A DNA stretch of 64,000 nt. Source: Akkermansia muciniphila. Its GTDB lineage: Bacteria > Verrucomicrobiota > Verrucomicrobiia > Verrucomicrobiales > V1-33. The DNA lies in the NCBI GenBank assembly GCA_945900785.1, contig CAMDJM010000002.1, positions 45,724-109,723 of the forward strand, given 5' to 3'. The position numbers and the translations under genes are program-made. Shown here piece after piece: positions 26,299-36,500 of the stretch (its first letter is position 1; the number at the start of each line of letters is the position of its first letter). The notes under the pieces were generated by a model, which did not search any database, was not told the DNA's origin, and was given only the letters and a program-made list of their open reading frames with translations.

Positions 26299-27144
26299 TT
26301 ACTTGCCCTTCTTGGCGTTGCGGCGCTGCACGATGAAGCGGTCCGTCTTGTGATATTTCTTGCGGGTCTTCTCTCCCTTGGCGTGACCCCATGGGCTGAG
26401 AAGGTGCTGGCGGCCACCACCGGATTTGGAGCGGCCTTCACCACCACCGTTGGGGTGATCGACTGGGTTCATGGTCATACCGCGGACGGTAGGACGGACT
26501 CCCATCCAGCGGGTGCGGCCGGCTTTGCCAGAGACAACGTTCATGTGTTCGCTGTTTCCAACCGTGCCGATTGTTGCATAGCATTCCTGGCGGATCTTGC
26601 GGATTTCACCGGAAGGCATTTTCATGAGGGCGTAGTCCCCCTCGCGGTTGTTCAACATGACTGACTGGCCAGCGGAGCGGGCGACGCGGCCACCTTGACC
26701 GGCTTTCAGTTCAACGTTATGCACAGCGGTGCCGAGAGGGATGGAGCGGAGAGGGAGGGCATTGCCAACTTCAGGAGCGACCTTTTCGCCAGCGATGACG
26801 GTCATTCCGGCAACGAGGTGATTGGGAGCAAGGATGTAGGCTTTGGTGCCATCTTCATATTTCAGGAGGGCAATGCGGGCGGTGCGGCCGGGATCGTATT
26901 CGATCGCTTCCACGTTGGCAGGCATGTCACGCTTAAGGCGCTTGAAGTCGATGATGCGATATTTGCGCTTATGGCCACCGCCGATGTGACGGCAGGTGAT
27001 AACACCTTGATTGTTGCGGCCACCGCTGCGCTTTTTGACGTCGAGCAGTGATTTTTCAGGCTTCTTTTTGGAAAGCGCGGAAAGATCGGGATGCTCCTTG
27101 TAGCGGTTGGTGGGAGTATAGGGTCGGAAGGTCTTGAGTGCCAT
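26299..27144 (-). CDS. rplB: 50S ribosomal protein L2 (uL2)
   Basis: This is one of the primary 23S rRNA-binding proteins near the peptidyl-transferase centre. The 281-residue sequence starts [34 protein letters not shown] and has [29 protein letters not shown]. The highly conserved segment reads [14 protein letters not shown], where many bacteria have DHPHGGGEG, so the first histidine is kept and the second is Asn. Length is slightly above average. Confidence 0.97.
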   Translation of the reverse strand: MALKTFRPYTPTNRYKEHPDLSALSKKKPEKSLLDVKKRSGGRNNQGVITCRHIGGGHKRKYRIIDFKRLKRDMPANVEAIEYDPGRTARIALLKYEDGTKAYILAPNHLVAGMTVIAGEKVAPEVGNALPLRSIPLGTAVHNVELKAGQGGRVARSAGQSVMLNNREGDYALMKMPSGEIRKIRQECYATIGTVGNSEHMNVVSGKAGRTRWMGVRPTVRGMTMNPVDHPNGGGEGRSKSGGGRQHLLSPWGHAKGEKTRKKYHKTDRFIVQRRNAKKGK

Positions 27145-27190
27145 GAGAGTGGATCAGGTTGGCAGTGGAAAGGTGGGTGGAAAAGGGAGA

Positions 27191-27472
27191 TTAGACCAAG
27201 TCGATGGTTTCACCTTCAGCAAGGCGGACGATGGCTTTCTTCCAGTGATTGGTGCGGCCGGTCTGGGCCCCGCGGCGACGGGCTTTGCCATCGTAGTTGC
27301 AGGTGCGGACGGCAGTCACTTTTTTACCGAAGATAGTGGAGATGGCATTCTTGATCTCGAGCTTGTTGGCTTTGGGATCGACTTCGAATACGTATTCGTT
27401 GTTCAGCTCGCCGAGAATGGTGGCCTTTTCGCTGAGGCGGATGTTTTTAATGACAGTATAGACGTCTTTCAT
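27191..27472 (-). CDS. rplW: 50S ribosomal protein L23 (uL23)
   Basis: This exit-tunnel protein forms the docking site for trigger factor and SRP. At 93 residues it contains VIKNIRLSEKATILGELNNEYVFEVDPKANKLEIKNAISTIFGKKVTAVRTCNYDGKARRRG. Its ATG overlaps the stop codon of rplD by 4 nt, so translation is coupled. Confidence 0.97.
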   Translation of the reverse strand: MKDVYTVIKNIRLSEKATILGELNNEYVFEVDPKANKLEIKNAISTIFGKKVTAVRTCNYDGKARRRGAQTGRTNHWKKAIVRLAEGETIDLV

Positions 27473-28080
27473 AAGGCGGTCCTCCGGGAGATGGTTTCGA
27501 GGGCGTCAGCAGTGACGATGATCTTGCGGTAGTTGAGGAGATGCTCGGTGTTGACCTCGTTGGCGGTCATGAGCAGGCACGCGGCATAGTTGCGGCCGGC
27601 GAGGTAGGTTTGCTCATCGAAGGCGGCAGCGATGATGAGGACTTTCGGGGAAACCACAATGGCGTTCAAGGTGGCCACGAAGGATTTGGTCTTGCCGTCG
27701 GCCACGGAAAAACCGGGCACGGTGATAACATCCTGCATTTTGATACGCTCGGAAAGAGCTTTTTTGAAGGCGATTTTTTTCGTCTTCTTGGAAACCTTCT
27801 TCGAGTAATCGCGGGGCTTTGGTCCGTGGGCGACACCACCACCGACGCGGGTGGGGGAGCGGCGCTCACCGGCACGGGCGTTACCGGTGCCTTTTTGGCG
27901 GTAGAGTTTTTTATTGGAACCACGGACTTCCCCGCGGGTCTTGGTGCAGGCGGTGCCGCTGCGGCGATTGGCCTGCATGGCCACCACGACGTCATGGACG
28001 GTCTGGGTGTAGCGGCTGTTTTCGACGACGCTGATGTTAGCGGCCTTGGCTGATTCGAGGGTGAGCACTGAAGATGCCAT
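27469..28080 (-). CDS. rplD: 50S ribosomal protein L4 (uL4)
   Basis: This tunnel protein also acts as an S10-operon repressor in enteric bacteria. The 203-residue sequence includes [61 protein letters not shown], the tunnel loop signature. AAAGGA is present 9 nt before the ATG, one of few Shine-Dalgarno-like sites in the block. Confidence 0.97.
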   Translation of the reverse strand: MASSVLTLESAKAANISVVENSRYTQTVHDVVVAMQANRRSGTACTKTRGEVRGSNKKLYRQKGTGNARAGERRSPTRVGGGVAHGPKPRDYSKKVSKKTKKIAFKKALSERIKMQDVITVPGFSVADGKTKSFVATLNAIVVSPKVLIIAAAFDEQTYLAGRNYAACLLMTANEVNTEHLLNYRKIIVTADALETISRRTAL

Positions 28081-28112
28081 ATTATTAGTCCTTTCCGGAG
28101 TTCAGATGGGGG

Positions 28113-28760
28113 TTATTTGGCCTCTGGAGCGGGGCGCTTTTTGGCAGGGCGAATCACGACAAGGCTATTTTTAGCCCCGGGGATACTTCCGCTGATGAAG
28201 ATGATGTTATCGTCAGGACGGCTGCCGACGATCTGGAGATTCTGGGTAGTGCGGCGGTCGCAGCCCATGTGGCCGGGCATTTTTTGGTTTTTCCAAACAC
28301 GGCCAGGGGTGAGGCGGCAACCGATGGCGCCGGTGCGGCGGTGCATCATGGAACCGTGGGTCATGCGGAGACCACCGAAGTGGTAGCGCTTGACGACGCC
28401 GGCGAAGCCTTTGCCCTTGGTTTCCCCGATAACGTCAACCCATTGACCGGTGGCGAAGTGGGTGGTGTCGAGCTTGGTGCCCAGCGCAGGAGCGCTGCCG
28501 GCTTCGACGCGGAATTCACGGGCGTGATATTTGGGAGCGGCACCTGCCTTTTTGAAGTGGCCGATCTCTGGTTTGTTGGAACGGCTTTCACGCTTGTCGA
28601 TGAAACCGACCTGAACGGCAGAGTAGCCATCGGATTCGGTATTCTTGATTTGTGTTACTTCGTTCTGACTGACGTCGACAACGGTGACGGCAACGGCTTT
28701 GCCTTTGTCGTCGTAGATGTGGGTCATGCCCAATTTTTTGCCTAAAAGTCCGAGGCTCAT
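28113..28760 (-). CDS. rplC: 50S ribosomal protein L3 (uL3)
   Basis: This assembly initiator reaches the peptidyl-transferase centre. The 215-residue sequence begins MSLGLLGKKLGMTHIYDDKGKAVAVTVVDV and contains GVVKRYHFGGLRMTHGSMMHRRTGAIGCRLTPGRVWKNQKMPGHMG, the central loop family signature. Standard position between rpsJ and rplD. Confidence 0.97.
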   Translation of the reverse strand: MSLGLLGKKLGMTHIYDDKGKAVAVTVVDVSQNEVTQIKNTESDGYSAVQVGFIDKRESRSNKPEIGHFKKAGAAPKYHAREFRVEAGSAPALGTKLDTTHFATGQWVDVIGETKGKGFAGVVKRYHFGGLRMTHGSMMHRRTGAIGCRLTPGRVWKNQKMPGHMGCDRRTTQNLQIVGSRPDDNIIFISGSIPGAKNSLVVIRPAKKRPAPEAK

Positions 28761-28801
28761 GATGATAATGCTCAGTAGTGACAGCGGGGAGCGTGTCGGG
28801 T

Positions 28802-29110
28802 TTAAATCTTGATGGAAATATCGACACCGGCGGGGAGATTGAGCTTCTTCAACTCATCCACGGTGCGGGCGGTAGGATCAACGATGTCCAGAAGGCGCTT
28901 GTGAGTGCGGATTTCGAACTGCTCGGCGGATTTCTTGTCAACGTGGACGGAACGGTTCACGGAGAACTTTTCGATCCGGGTCGGAAGCGGCACGGGGCCG
29001 GCGACGCGGGCTCCGGTTCGTTTGGCGGTGTCCACGATCTCCGTAACACTACGGTCGAGAGTGCGGAAGTCATAGGCCCGGAGGCGGATGCGGATGCGCT
29101 GGTTTTGCAT
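28802..29110 (-). CDS. rpsJ: 30S ribosomal protein S10 (uS10/NusE)
   Basis: This head protein also serves as NusE in antitermination. The 102-residue sequence [71 protein letters not shown] is typical. It follows fusA directly (33-nt gap); tuf, which often sits between fusA and rpsJ, is not in this place. Confidence 0.97.
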   Translation of the reverse strand: MQNQRIRIRLRAYDFRTLDRSVTEIVDTAKRTGARVAGPVPLPTRIEKFSVNRSVHVDKKSAEQFEIRTHKRLLDIVDPTARTVDELKKLNLPAGVDISIKI

Positions 29111-29143
29111 GGGAATGGAATTGAAAGAAAAGGTGTGTAAGGG

Positions 29144-31309
29144 TTAGACCCCACCGCGGCGGCTGCCGCCACGGGCTTCGACGACTTGTTCGACGATGTT
29201 GTTGGGAACGGCTTCGAAATGGCTGGGCTGCATGCTGTAGGACGCGCGGCCGGAGGACAGGGTGCGGATGGCGGTGGAATAACCGAACATCTCGGAGAGG
29301 GGGACTTCCGCATTCACGATGGAGGCGTTTTGACGGCTTTCCATACTGTTGATGCGTCCACGGCGACGGCTCAGGTCTCCCATGATGTCGCCCTGATATT
29401 CGTCAGGGGTGGTGCACTCCACGCCCATGATGGGTTCGAGGAGCTGGCACTTGGCTTTTTTGAAGGCGTCCTTCATGGCGAAGATCGCCGCCATTTTAAA
29501 GGCATTTTCGTTGGAATCGACATCGTGGAAGGAGCCATCCACCAGTTCAACGTGCACATCGACCACGGGGTAACCGGCGATGATGCCATTGGTGGTGGCT
29601 TCGAGAATGCCATCCATGGAAGGTTTGATGTATTCCTTCGGAATGGTGCCGCCAACAATTTTGTTCTCAGTGGTGATGCCCTTGCCCCGCTCGCTGGGAT
29701 ACATTTTCAGGACGACGTGGCCGTATTGGCCGCGACCGCCGGATTGCTTGACCAACTTGCCTTCGCCGTCGGCGGGGACGGTGGTGCATTCACGATAGGC
29801 GATCTGAGGCTTACCGGAATCGACCTCGACCTTGAATTCACGAAGCATGCGGTCCCGGATGATTTCGAGGTGCAACTCGCCCATGCCGGCGATGATGGTT
29901 TGGCCGGTTTCTTCGTCTGTGCGGACAACGAAGGTGGGATCTTCATCGGAGAGGCGCTGCAGGGCGACCGCCATTTTCTCCTGGTCGGCTTTGGTCCGGG
30001 GCTCGATGGACATCGAGATTACAGGATCCGGGAAAGTGGGGGGCTCGAGGAGCATTTCGGCGCTCTCGTCACAAAGCGTATCACCGGTGCGCAGTTCCTT
30101 CAAACCGACGATGGCAGCGATGTCTCCGGAATAGCAGGTCTCAATATCCGTGTGCTGGTTTGCCTGAATCTGAATCAGGCGGCCCACACGCTCTCTTTTG
30201 CGGGTGCGGGGGTTGTAAATTTGGTCACCCTTGGAGATTTTGCCACGATAGACGCGGAAGAAGACGAGCTTGCCGACGAATTTGTCAGACCAGAGTTTAA
30301 AGCCGAGGCTGACAAATTTTCCGTTATCGTCGGGGGAAACTTCGATCTTCTTGTCGAGATCGTCGGCGTCGTGGCCGATCTGGGGCTGGATGTCGAGTGG
30401 ATTAGGCAGGTAATCGACTACTGCGTCAAGGAGCGCTTGAACTCCCTTGTTTTTGAAGGCAGAGCCACCGGCAACGGGAACAATTTGATTGGCAATCACC
30501 GCGCGGCGCAGAGCGGATTTGACGTCCTTGACTGTGATGGGCTGTTCTTCGAGGAACATCATCCCGATTTGCTCGTCGACATCACATAGGGCAGCGGTGA
30601 GGTCATCGTAAGCGGCGTCTGCGATCAGCTTTTGATCTGGAGTGAGGCCAACGTATTCGTAGGTGGAGCCGAGTTTTTCAGCGTCCGAATACATGATGGC
30701 TTGTTTGCCAACGACGTCGATCACGCCTTTGAGTTGGTCCTCAGCACCGATGGGGATCAGAATGGGGTGGGCGTTGGCTCCGAGCTTGGAACGGAGTTCG
30801 CTGACGGCTTTGTTGAAGTCAGCACCGGTGCGGTCCATCTTATTGACGAAGGCCAGGCGCGGCACGTTGTATTTAGTGGCCTGACGCCAGACGGTTTCAG
30901 ACTGGGGCTGGACTCCGGCGACGCCGCAGTAAACCAGAATAACACCATCCAGCACCCGGAGGGAGCGTTCCACTTCGGCGGTGAAATCGACGTGGCCAGG
31001 TGTGTCAATGATGTTGACCCTCATTTCTTCGCCTTCAAACATTTTGAAGACACCGGGATTCGGGAGCTGTTTCCACTTGGTGGTGACAGCAGCGGAAGTA
31101 ATCGTAATGCCGCGTTCTTTTTCCTGCTCCATCCAGTCGGTGGTGGCAGCGCCGTCATGGACTTCACCGATGCGGTGAATCATGCCGGTGTAGAATAGGA
31201 TCCGCTCCGTCAACGTCGTCTTGCCGGCATCGATGTGCGCGGAGATCCCGATATTCCGGGTGCGCTCCAGCGGATATGCGCGGTTAGGACTGTTACGGGG
31301 ATCGGACAC
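29144..31309 (-). CDS. fusA: Elongation factor G
   Basis: This GTPase drives ribosomal translocation. The 721-residue protein has G1 [10 protein letters not shown]3 DTPGHVDF and G4 [10 protein letters not shown], then domains II-V, including [18 protein letters not shown] (domain IV) and the C-terminal [12 protein letters not shown]. The start is GTG at 31309 (reads [30 protein letters not shown]). It lies between rpsG and rpsJ. The leader before the GTG contains the ATTTCCCAATTTTTCTATTTCC repeat, again without a Shine-Dalgarno match. The large plus-strand ORF 29186..30589 is its antisense shadow. Confidence 0.97.
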   Translation of the reverse strand: MSDPRNSPNRAYPLERTRNIGISAHIDAGKTTLTERILFYTGMIHRIGEVHDGAATTDWMEQEKERGITITSAAVTTKWKQLPNPGVFKMFEGEEMRVNIIDTPGHVDFTAEVERSLRVLDGVILVYCGVAGVQPQSETVWRQATKYNVPRLAFVNKMDRTGADFNKAVSELRSKLGANAHPILIPIGAEDQLKGVIDVVGKQAIMYSDAEKLGSTYEYVGLTPDQKLIADAAYDDLTAALCDVDEQIGMMFLEEQPITVKDVKSALRRAVIANQIVPVAGGSAFKNKGVQALLDAVVDYLPNPLDIQPQIGHDADDLDKKIEVSPDDNGKFVSLGFKLWSDKFVGKLVFFRVYRGKISKGDQIYNPRTRKRERVGRLIQIQANQHTDIETCYSGDIAAIVGLKELRTGDTLCDESAEMLLEPPTFPDPVISMSIEPRTKADQEKMAVALQRLSDEDPTFVVRTDEETGQTIIAGMGELHLEIIRDRMLREFKVEVDSGKPQIAYRECTTVPADGEGKLVKQSGGRGQYGHVVLKMYPSERGKGITTENKIVGGTIPKEYIKPSMDGILEATTNGIIAGYPVVDVHVELVDGSFHDVDSNENAFKMAAIFAMKDAFKKAKCQLLEPIMGVECTTPDEYQGDIMGDLSRRRGRINSMESRQNASIVNAEVPLSEMFGYSTAIRTLSSGRASYSMQPSHFEAVPNNIVEQVVEARGGSRRGGV

Positions 31310-31317
31310 GGGACTTG

Positions 31318-31359
31318 TTATTCAAATTGGGAAATAGGAAATAGAAAAATTGGGAAATC
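31318..31359. repeat. ATTTCCC-type repeat in fusA leader
   Basis: On the minus strand this AT-rich tract reads ATTTCCCAATTTTTCTATTTCCTATTTCCCAATTTGAA in the gap between rpsG and the fusA GTG. It belongs to the same loose class as the CCCATTT leaders of guaA and the cytochrome gene. Confidence 0.5.
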
Positions 31360-31366
31360 CAAACAA

Positions 31367-31840
31367 CTACCAGCGGAAGTGGGCGAAGGCGCGGTTGGCT
31401 TGAGCCATCTTGTGCACGTCGTCGCGTTTGCGGACGGCGTTGCCCTGGTTGGTGCTGGCGTCCTTGATTTCATTGGCCAGGGCGAGATGCATCGGGACCC
31501 CTTTGCGCTTGCGGGCAAAGTTGATCAGCCAGCGCATCGCAAGTGACTCGGAACGGTCGGGAGCGACTTCGAGAGGGACCTGATAGGTGGCACCACCCAC
31601 GCGGCGGCTCTTGACTTCCAGGCGGGGCTTGGCATTTTCGACGGCTCGGTTGAGAATCTCCAAAGGATCGATGGTCTGGGCTCCGTCATTGACCTTGTCG
31701 ATGGCGGCGTAGACAATGCGCTCAGCGGTGGAGCGGGAACCATCATACATGAGACGGTTGACCAGTTTGGCGACAACGGAGCTGTCGTAGCGGGCGTCCC
31801 GGAGGTCGGCTTTTTTGTAAACTCGCTTTCTGCGTGCCAT
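31367..31840 (-). CDS. rpsG: 30S ribosomal protein S7 (uS7)
   Basis: This protein initiates assembly of the 30S head and touches the E-site tRNA. The 157-residue sequence starts ARRKRVYKKADLRDARYDSSVVAKLVNRLMYDGSRSTAERIVYAAIDKV and includes AVENAKPRLEVKSRRVGGATYQVPLEV. Gene order rpsL-rpsG-fusA is canonical for the str operon. Confidence 0.97.
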   Translation of the reverse strand: MARRKRVYKKADLRDARYDSSVVAKLVNRLMYDGSRSTAERIVYAAIDKVNDGAQTIDPLEILNRAVENAKPRLEVKSRRVGGATYQVPLEVAPDRSESLAMRWLINFARKRKGVPMHLALANEIKDASTNQGNAVRKRDDVHKMAQANRAFAHFRW

Positions 31841-31891
31841 AAGTTTGAGTCGGTAAATTGTAGAGTTGGAAGAGGTCGGATACGGCGGCGA

Positions 31892-32305
31892 TCAGCGCTT
31901 GCCGCCTTTCTTGACAGGAGCGGCGGGTTGGCCGGGTTTTGGACGTTTGGCACCGTATTTGGAGCGGCCTTTGCGGCGCTTATCGACGCCGAGACAGTCG
32001 AGGGAACCACGAACGATGTGGTAACGGACACCTGGCAAATCCTTCACACGACCGCCGCGGACGAGGACGATGGAGTGCTCCTGGAGGTTGTGGCCTTCAC
32101 CCCCAATATAGGCAATGACTTCGAATCCATTGGTGAGGCGGACCTTGGCGACCTTACGAAGCGCGGAGTTTGGCTTCTTGGGCGTGCGGGTCATCACTTG
32201 GAGGCAGACCCCACGGCGCTGGGGACAATCGGCCAAAGCGGGCGACTTGGACTTCTCCGTCTTGGGGCGGCGTCCTTTGGTAACAAGCTGGTTGATGGTG
32301 GGCAT
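31892..32305 (-). CDS. rpsL: 30S ribosomal protein S12 (uS12)
   Basis: This decoding-site protein is the classical streptomycin-resistance locus. The 137-residue sequence begins [37 protein letters not shown] and has [19 protein letters not shown], with the lysine at the position that confers sensitivity in other species, and [18 protein letters not shown] short Pro/Lys/Gly-rich tail follows. It is the first gene of the str-S10-spc block, downstream of a likely promoter at about 32.49 kb. Confidence 0.97.
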   Translation of the reverse strand: MPTINQLVTKGRRPKTEKSKSPALADCPQRRGVCLQVMTRTPKKPNSALRKVAKVRLTNGFEVIAYIGGEGHNLQEHSIVLVRGGRVKDLPGVRYHIVRGSLDCLGVDKRRKGRSKYGAKRPKPGQPAAPVKKGGKR

Positions 32306-32479
32306 GGCTTCTGAAATTTGTGGTATTCCTTCTCACCAGAGGATCCACCGGGACAGCCAAACCCGGACGACAAAGCGTCCGACCAACTATTCGCAGCAAC
32401 TTTTCCGGCACTGCGTTCCGATAAATCCTATGCGGATCGCGCACCGATAAAAGTTTGCAGGGCCGAGGAAGGAGGGGCG

Positions 32480-32507
32480 ATTATAGGAGACCTTTCCCGA
32501 TGCGCAA
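32480..32507 (-). promoter_or_regulatory. Likely promoter of the str-S10-spc block
   Basis: On the minus strand a perfect -10 TATAAT (32485-32480) lies 16 bp from a weak -35 TTGCGC (32507-32502). Transcription would start near 32473, leaving a leader of roughly 170 nt before rpsL that could fold (CGGAC...GTCCG hairpin) and might be regulatory. The intergenic gap (32306-32619) shows no other gene. Confidence 0.5.
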
Positions 32508-32619
32508 CTGGTTTTTGTTTTTTCTTTCCTTTGAGCGGGGGAAAACCCGGGTAGCCGACGCAGTTGATGTTCAGCCTTTTGGAATGCTTGACTATCAACC
32601 CAACCGCCTGATTGGTTAA

Positions 32620-32877
32620 GTGATGAGTCCCGGCACGGCGGGCAATGATTTGCGGGAGAAGCTGCTGGCCTACACGGCAATTCCCTCCCTGCGCCATTAT
32701 CTCATCATCAACCAGGCCAAGGCGGAGGAGTTTCATTATCAACGCAGTGGTAGTGAGTGGACAGACGTAACCCTGACGGCGGCGGATGATATGATCCTGC
32801 TGCCTGAACTGGGCTTTTCCTTCACGGTTGCTGATCTCTATGCAGAAAGTGGAGTGGCTATTCCAGAGGGAGAGTGA
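32620..32877 (+). pseudogene. C-terminal remnant of a Uma2/DUF820-family nuclease-like gene
   Basis: The 85 residues VMSPGTAGNDLREKLLAYTAIPSLRHYLIINQAKAEEFHYQRSGSEWTDVTLTAADDMILLPELGFSFTVADLY match the last third of Uma2 proteins, starting just after their catalytic EVLSPST-type motif. The N-terminal PD-(D/E)XK core is missing and a TAA precedes the match in frame, so this is a truncated relic. A short GTG/ATG start exists, but expression of a functional protein is unlikely. Confidence 0.65.
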
Positions 32878-32910
32878 CGCGTTATAACCTGATTACCAGC
32901 CGGTCCTTCC

Positions 32911-32955
32911 AAAAACAACAATCCCTGCGCCGCATGCAGGATCAGCGGCGCAGGG
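32911..32955 (-). terminator. Rho-independent terminator downstream of the RND-operon small protein gene
   Basis: An 11-bp perfect stem, CCCTGCGCCGC (32923-32933) with GCGGCGCAGGG (32945-32955), is followed on the minus strand by TTGTTGTTTTTGG. It would end the transcript of the gene stopping at 32985 and thus the efflux operon. Confidence 0.8.
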
Positions 32956-32984
32956 AGGTCGGGCGGGATGATTGATTGATTCGC

Positions 32985-33458
32985 TTATTTGCCGGACTTG
33001 GCTTTCTTTTCGGCTGCTTCCTTGGCTTTGTTGGCGCTGCATTGGCAGAGCCACTCGGGGCTGCTGCAGGCTTCGCAGTTGGCGGTGTTGTATTCCATGC
33101 GGGCGGTAATGGCTTTGGATTTGGCGTCGGGCTTGAATTGAACGATGAGCCACTCGCCGGGTTTGACGGATGGAACGTTGAAACCGGTAGCGGTTTTTTC
33201 GACAGCGAGTTTGACGGCTTTGCCATTGGGGCCGCCGTTGGCGGTGAGGGTCTGGTCCGCGACGGCGACGGCTTTCATGTCCTTGTCGAGCAGAGCAATG
33301 CTGAACTTGCCGTCCTTCAGGGTGACTTCGCCGTGCATGGTTTCGTTTTTGCTGAATTCAAGGATGCGGCCTCCGTTCGGGCCGAGTTCGACTTCACCGT
33401 GGGCGAGGGCAAAGCTGGTGGTGAGGGCAAGGACCAGGGCGATCAGTTTGGATTTCAT
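32985..33458 (-). CDS. Periplasmic protein with Cys cluster, last gene of efflux operon
   Basis: The 157-residue protein has a signal peptide (KLIALVLALTTSFALAHG). After it comes a beta-rich region beginning GEVELGPNGGRILEFSKNETMHGEVTLKDGKFSIALLDKDM, then a C-terminal cysteine cluster CEACSSPEWLCQCSANKAKEAAEKKAK. The N-terminal GPNGGRI pattern occurs in periplasmic proteins linked to CzcB/CusB-like efflux. The four closely spaced Cys could bind metal. It follows the RND pump gene on the same strand with an 84-nt gap and precedes a strong terminator. A metal-sequestering role is inference. Confidence 0.7.
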   Translation of the reverse strand: MKSKLIALVLALTTSFALAHGEVELGPNGGRILEFSKNETMHGEVTLKDGKFSIALLDKDMKAVAVADQTLTANGGPNGKAVKLAVEKTATGFNVPSVKPGEWLIVQFKPDAKSKAITARMEYNTANCEACSSPEWLCQCSANKAKEAAEKKAKSGK

Positions 33459-33542
33459 AGTTAGTGTGTTTTCAGGTTAGAGGTGGAGGGTTGGGTTAAG
33501 CCATGCAGGCTGGGTTTTTGACGTCCAGTCCTGCATGGAAAT

Positions 33543-36500
33543 TCAGTGGGAAGCGGGGGCTTCGTTTTCGATGGCTTGCTGGGCGGCTTTTCTGCCGAAA
33601 GTGTAAAAGACCGTGGGGGTGACGCCAAGACCCAGCAGCGTGCTGGTGATGAGTCCACCCACAATGACCACAGCGACGGGGTGCAGAATTTCCTTGCCCG
33701 GCTGGTCGCCGGCGAGGACGAGGGGGAGCAGGCCGATCCCGGCGGAGATCGCAGTCATGAGCACGGGAACCAGCCGTTCCCGGGTGCCGCGGATGACCAT
33801 GGCTTTGGAGAAGTTCTCACCTTCGTGCTGCATGAGGTGGAGATAGTGGGAGATGAGCATGATGCTGTTCCGCGCGGCGACGCCAGCCACGGCGATAAAT
33901 CCTACGAGCGTGGCGATGCTGATATTGTTCAATTTCAGCCAAGTGAACACCAGTCCACCGACCAGAGCGAGGGGGATATCGAAGAGCACCTGAATCGCAA
34001 AAAAGGCCGAGCGGAAGTAACCGTAGAGCAGGAAGGCAATGACGATGAAAACCACGCTGCTGAGGACGGCAATGCGCTGGGAGGCGTCCTTCTGGGCCTG
34101 GAATTCACCTTCGTAGCTGACGAAATAACCTTCCGGCAGTTTCACTTTTTCGGCGACCTTGTTTTGCAATTCCACCACCAGGGTGCCGACGTCGCGGACG
34201 CTGGGTTTGATGGCGAGGGCAAAGCGGCGTTGGGCATTTTCACGGAAAATAACATTGGGGCCTTTGGCCTCGCGGACATCGGCGATGAGGCGCAGGGGAA
34301 TGCGCTGCACGCCGCCGTGGCCATCCGGGACTTCGATGGGAAGTTCGGCCAGCTTGTCAGGGGATTCACGCCATTCCTGGGGCAGGCGGACCGCGAGATC
34401 AATCTCCCGCTGGCCTTCGCGGAGGGCGGCGACATTTTCTCCGCCAAGGAGGGTGGCGAGGGTGGCATTAAGCTTGCCCGGGGTGATGCCGTAGGCTGCG
34501 CAGCGCTCGCGATTGGCTTCGATACGCAGTTGGGCGATGACGGATTGCTGGTCGAGTTTGCAGTCTTCAAAGCCTGGGATGGTTTTGGCGATGCCCTGAA
34601 TTTCGATGCCGAGTTGCCGGAGCTTGTCGAGGTCGGGACCGAAGATCTTCAAGGCAACGGGCGCGGAGACACCGCTCAACATGTGGCCGATGCGGTCCGC
34701 CAGCGGTCCCATGACCACGCTGAAGGTGCCGGGCACGCTCTGCACTTTTTTGCGGACATCAGCCAGGATTTCAGCGCGGCTTCGTTGTGGGACGGCGGTG
34801 GTTGGGACGGCGCGGAAATCCACGTCAAACTCCGCAGTGCTCACCGGCACGACGTGGTCGCCGCGTTCCGCCCGGCCAAGACGGCGGCCGACTTTGTGCA
34901 CCTCCGGAATGCTCAGAAGCTGCTGTTCTATCACATCAGCAATATTGTTGGTTTCCTCCAGGGAGGTGCCCGGCGCGGCGGTCATGGAGACGAGCGCGGT
35001 TTCCTCCTGGAATTTGGGCAGGAAGTCCTTGCCCATTTTTGGATAGAGCATGAAGGCACCAATCACCATCATGCCAACAATGCCCAGCATCAGAAAGGGC
35101 TGGGCGAGACCGAAGCGCAGGAGGGTGTGTTCCAGCAACCACTTCATGCTGCGCGTGATGAATCCGTCCTTGTGATGGCTGCCCGCTTTGGGCCGCAGGA
35201 GGAACGAGCACAGCACAGGAATGGTGGTGAGCGAGACGACGAACGAGGCCACCATGGAAATGATGGTAGCGATAGCGATCGGTGAGAAAAGCCGGCCTTC
35301 CACGCCGCTGAGTCCCAGCAGGGGCAGGAACACGAGAATGATGAGCAAGGTGGCGTAGAGGATGGAATTCCGCACTTCCCCGGAGGCGCGCGCGATGACT
35401 TCGAGACGGGGATGTGGCTTGGGCAGGGCGGCGTTTTCGCGCAGGCGGCGGAAGACGTTTTCCACATCGACAATGGCATCGTCCACCACCATTCCGATAG
35501 CGACTGCAAGGCCGCCAAGAGTCATGGAGTTGACGGAAATCCCGAACCATTTGAAGACCAGCATGGTGATGCCAAAGGAGAGCGGCATGGCCATGAGGGT
35601 GATGAAGGTGGTGCGGAAATTCAGGAGGAACAGGAAGATCACCAGCGTCACCATGATGGCTCCATCGCGGATGGCTTCCTTGAGGTTGCCGATGGCGTGT
35701 CCGATGAAATCACCCTGGCGGAATAACACAGTGGCCTCGACTCCGGCGGGCAGGGTTTTTTGCAGTTCCGCGAGGGCTTCTTCGATTTTGGCTGTAAGGG
35801 AGAGGGTGTCGAATCCGGGCGCTTTGGTAATACTCATGACGACACCGCGCTTGCCATTGACGCTGCCATCGCCGCGCATGGGTTCCACGCCCCACTCGAC
35901 TTTCGCGACATTCGCGATGGTAATAGGCCGGTCGCCGGTTTTTTTCACCACGGTGCCCGCGATGTCTTCCAACTGCACGGACATCGCGAGATTTCTCACC
36001 ATGATTTCCGTGGTGCTGCTGTTGATGAAGCCCCCGGTGGAATTGGAAGAAGCTTCCCTGGCCGCAGTGACCAATTCTTCAAAGGTGACATCGTGCGCGG
36101 CCATGCGATTCGGCTCCGGCTGCACCTGGATCTGTTTGATGCCGCCGCCCATGTTGAGGACTTCGGCAATGCCCGGGATGCTTTGCAGCCGGGGCCGGAT
36201 GGTCCAATCCGCCACCGTCCTGACATCCCGTGGCAGCATCTTGCCATCCCGGCTGCTTACGCCGACGAGGAGGATTTCCCCCATGAGGGAAGCGGCAGGC
36301 GTGAGGAAGGGCTCCACACCCTGCGGCAGCGAACCACGCACGCCGGCGAGGCGTTCCTGCACGAACTGCCGGGCTTGGTAAAGATCCGTGCCCCATCCGA
36401 ACTCGGCGTAAACCAGCGAAAGGGAGACGTCGGAGTTCGAGCGTAACCGGGTCAGGCCAGCAACACCCAGCAGGGAGCGCTCGATGGGCTGGGTGATGTT

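Noticed and set aside
29186-30589. 467-residue plus-strand ORF over fusA
   Set aside because: Exact antisense shadow of EF-G; composition ([13 protein letters not shown]...) is not protein-family-like.
33546-35285. 579-residue plus-strand ORF over the RND pump
   Set aside because: Antisense to the pump gene; His/Asp/Glu-rich shadow composition, no domain.
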